A DNA stretch of 25,131 nucleotides, from the IMG/VR virus record IMGVR_UViG_3300042516_000156, positions 1 through 25,131 of that record; one strand, 5' to 3'. The position numbers and the translations under genes were made by a program. Positions 22,768 through 25,131 of the stretch are shown one piece after another. Source of the DNA: a virus. Every line of letters starts with the position of its first letter. The stretch's first letter is position 1. The notes beneath the pieces were generated by a model. That model searched no databases, was not told where the DNA came from, and was given only the letters and a program-made list of their open reading frames with translations.

Positions 22768-25131
22768 ATGAACTATGTAGGCTTACATGTTCATACTCAC
22801 TACTCCCTATTTGACGGCATAGCAACTCCACAAGAGTATGTAGACCGTGCTAGCAAGTTGGGTATGAACGCTCTTGCAATTACAGATCACGGTACACTTT
22901 CTGGTCACAGAGAGTTGTATCGTTCTGCAAAAGAAAAAGGTATTAAGCCAATTCTAGGTTTAGAAGGATACATGTGTTTAGACATATCCGATAAAAGAGA
23001 TAAGTCTGAAAGAGAAGGTCAACAAGATCTTGTTTACAATCACATTATCCTTCTAGCCAAGAACCAAAAAGGTTTAGAAAACCTTAATAAAATTAGTGAA
23101 ATTGCATGGACCGACGGGTTTTTTAAAAAACCAAGGTTTGACTTTGCAATACTAGAAAAATACAAAGAAGGTATCATTGTTACTTCTGCCTGTCCAAGTA
23201 GTGTAATTGTTAAAGCATTAGAAGAGCAAGAGTTTGCACTTGCTAAAAAACACATTAAATGGTTTAAAGATAATTTTGGTAGCAATTATTATATTGAAGT
23301 TATGCCACACAATACTTCAGAGATCAATAAGTCTTTGCTTGAACTTGCAGACGAGTTTAATATAAAGGCTATAGTTACACCAGACTGTCATCATTCAGAT
23401 ACCTCTCAGAGAGAGATTCAAGAATTTAAATTGCTTTTAAATACCCATGCAAAAATTAATAAAGATTCATCATATGAAAAGTCTAAGAAAAAAACAAATA
23501 TGATGGAAAGATTAGATTATCTTTATGGAGAAGACAGACAAATTACATTTAATAAGTTTGACATTCACCTATTATCTTATGAAGAAATTAAATCTGCTAT
23601 GGAATTGCAGGGTATTGATAGAGAAGACATATACTCAAATACACAACTACTAGCAGATACAGTAGAAGACTATGACATTAAGGATGGCCTAAACCTTCTG
23701 CCAGTTCAATACAAAAACCCAGACAAAGAGTTAAGAGATCTTGCTTTTACCTCACTTGAAAATATGAAACTTACGTCCTCTTGGGTTGGCAATGATTCTT
23801 ATGAACTAAGATTAGAGGAAGAGTTGCAGATCATTAAAGATAAAAAGTTTGCACCATATTTCCTTGTAGTTCAAAACATGATTAACTGGGCTAAAAAAGA
23901 AAACATATTGGTTGGTCCAGGTCGTGGATCATCTGCTGGTTCTTTGGTTTGCTACACACTTGGTATCACAGACATAGACCCACTACAACATGGTTTACTG
24001 TTTTTCCGTTTTATTAACCCTGAACGTAATGACTTTCCTGATATTGACACAGACATTCAAGATACACGACGTGATGAAGTAAAAGATTATTTAGTTAGAC
24101 AATATAGACACGTTGCATCTATTGCAACATTTTTAGAGTTTAAAGATAAAGGTGTCGTAAGAGATGTTGCAAGAGTTTTAAACATTCCATTGACAGATGT
24201 TAATAAGGTTTTAAAATTAGTTGATACTTGGGATGAGTATTGCACTTCAAAAACAACACGGGAGTTCCGTGAGAAATATCCAGAGGTAGAGATATATGGA
24301 GAACAATTACGTGGTCGTATTAGGGGTACTGGTATTCACGCTGCAGGAGTTGTTACTAGCAAAGATCCAATCTTTAGGTTTGCGCCGTTGGAAACTCGTT
24401 CTTCTCCTGGATCTGATAACCGCATTCCAGTCGTTGGTGTTGACATGGAAGAGGCTGAAAAAATTGGTCTTATTAAAATTGATGCACTTGGATTAAAAAC
24501 ACTAAGCGTAATTCAAGATGCAGTAGCAATGATTAAGCAAAATCACTATGAAGAAATAAATTTACTATCTATTGATATAGCAGATCCAAAGGTTTACGAA
24601 ATGCTTTCTGACGGATATACAAAGGGAGTATTTCAATGTGAAGCAACGCCATATACAAACCTTTTAGTTAAAATGGGAGTAAAGAATTTTAATGAACTTG
24701 CAGCATCTAATGCTCTTGTTCGTCCAGGTGCAATGAATACTATTGGAAAAGATTATATTGCTCGTAAACATGGAAAACAGGCTGTATCATATTTACATCA
24801 GATATTAAAGCCATATACGGAGGATACCTATGGGTGCGTTCTTTACCAGGAGCAAGTTATGCAGGCATGCGTACACCTTGGCGGTATGTCCATGTCAGAG
24901 GCAGATAAAGTTAGAAAAATCATTGGCAAGAAAAAGGATGCTAAGGAATTTGATGTATACAAAGAACAATTCGTTACTGGTGCTTCTGCCTATATTAGTC
25001 CCAATCAGGCTCGTGATCTATGGCATGACTTTGAAGCGCATGCGGGATACTCGTTCAACAAGTCTCATGCGGTTGCTTACTCTACGCTCTCATATTGGAC
25101 GGCGTGGTTAAAATATTACTACCCTCTTGAA
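22768..25131 (+). CDS. dnaE: DNA polymerase III alpha subunit, DnaE-type (3' end outside window)
   Basis: 788 codons from ATG 22768 run open to the right edge; the C-terminal part is missing. Residues 1-220 are a PHP domain with what look like all nine metal ligands (His7, His9, Asp16, His41, Glu66, His92, Cys142, Asp206, His208), so it may be an active proofreading exonuclease. The palm has the PGRGSSAGSL motif near 385, catalytic aspartates 425 and 427 in PDIDTDI and a third at 572 in IKIDALGLKTL. The finger motif LVRPGAMN follows near residue 650, and TYGCVLYQEQVMQ near 690. This is the replicative polymerase. No Shine-Dalgarno site is evident and it starts three bases after the preceding stop codon, so expression is probably coupled and low. 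Confidence 0.93.
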   Translation, partial: MNYVGLHVHTHYSLFDGIATPQEYVDRASKLGMNALAITDHGTLSGHRELYRSAKEKGIKPILGLEGYMCLDISDKRDKSEREGQQDLVYNHIILLAKNQKGLENLNKISEIAWTDGFFKKPRFDFAILEKYKEGIIVTSACPSSVIVKALEEQEFALAKKHIKWFKDNFGSNYYIEVMPHNTSEINKSLLELADEFNIKAIVTPDCHHSDTSQREIQEFKLLLNTHAKINKDSSYEKSKKKTNMMERLDYLYGEDRQITFNKFDIHLLSYEEIKSAMELQGIDREDIYSNTQLLADTVEDYDIKDGLNLLPVQYKNPDKELRDLAFTSLENMKLTSSWVGNDSYELRLEEELQIIKDKKFAPYFLVVQNMINWAKKENILVGPGRGSSAGSLVCYTLGITDIDPLQHGLLFFRFINPERNDFPDIDTDIQDTRRDEVKDYLVRQYRHVASIATFLEFKDKGVVRDVARVLNIPLTDVNKVLKLVDTWDEYCTSKTTREFREKYPEVEIYGEQLRGRIRGTGIHAAGVVTSKDPIFRFAPLETRSSPGSDNRIPVVGVDMEEAEKIGLIKIDALGLKTLSVIQDAVAMIKQNHYEEINLLSIDIADPKVYEMLSDGYTKGVFQCEATPYTNLLVKMGVKNFNELAASNALVRPGAMNTIGKDYIARKHGKQAVSYLHQILKPYTEDTYGCVLYQEQVMQACVHLGGMSMSEADKVRKIIGKKKDAKEFDVYKEQFVTGASAYISPNQARDLWHDFEAHAGYSFNKSHAVAYSTLSYWTAWLKYYYPLE

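Noticed and set aside
24296-25111. Short + strand frames within the polymerase gene
   Set aside because: They lie out of frame inside a gene with intact catalytic motifs throughout.

Overview
The window is a contiguous piece of a tailed dsDNA phage genome (Caudoviricetes). It is AT-rich, and every credible gene lies on the + strand. Genes are packed end to end with many ATGA or TAATG start/stop overlaps, and no gene-free stretch exceeds about 90 bases. No tail sheath gene is present where one would be expected beside the major tail protein, and the tape measure gene is very long, so the particle is most likely a long-tailed siphovirus. The host cannot be read from the window. The gene order, the use of a DnaE-type polymerase and a probable leaderless transcript would suit an actinobacterial host, possibly a low-GC aquatic one, but this is inference.

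Region 1 (1-4310) is the head-to-tail joining block. It holds the C-terminal end of the major capsid protein, a strong terminator, a small SAP-like protein, four probable neck/connector proteins (head-tail connector, head closure, gp10-like neck protein, tail terminator), then the major tail protein and a second strong terminator. Region 2 (4319-18724) is the tail block. It holds two paralogous tail assembly chaperones (one long, one short), a 1932-residue tape measure protein, a distal-tail-like protein, a 1438-residue tail hub/minor tail protein, and four smaller tip, fibre or receptor-binding candidates. Region 3 (18734-25131) starts with a zinc-ribbon protein overlapping a helix-turn-helix protein and two small unknowns. 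It then encodes a replisome: DnaB-type helicase, DnaG-type primase, ssDNA-binding protein and a DnaE-type polymerase whose 3' end lies beyond the window. No lysis genes, integrase, tRNA, CRISPR or insertion sequence was seen.

Two features stand out. First, a promoter-like motif TGnTATAATT (extended -10, usually without a -35 box) occurs just upstream of the SAP-like gene, the major tail gene, the short chaperone and the last tail gene, with a weaker version (TGATAGAAT) before the long chaperone. Two of these sites lie directly behind intrinsic terminators that follow the major capsid and major tail genes, giving a 'stop and restart' layout. Second, the chaperones that most long-tailed phages make as G and G-T from one gene pair by programmed frameshift are here two separate paralogous genes. 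The long form appears leaderless and the short form has a strong Shine-Dalgarno site, so expression signals could set the long:short ratio instead of ribosomal slippage.
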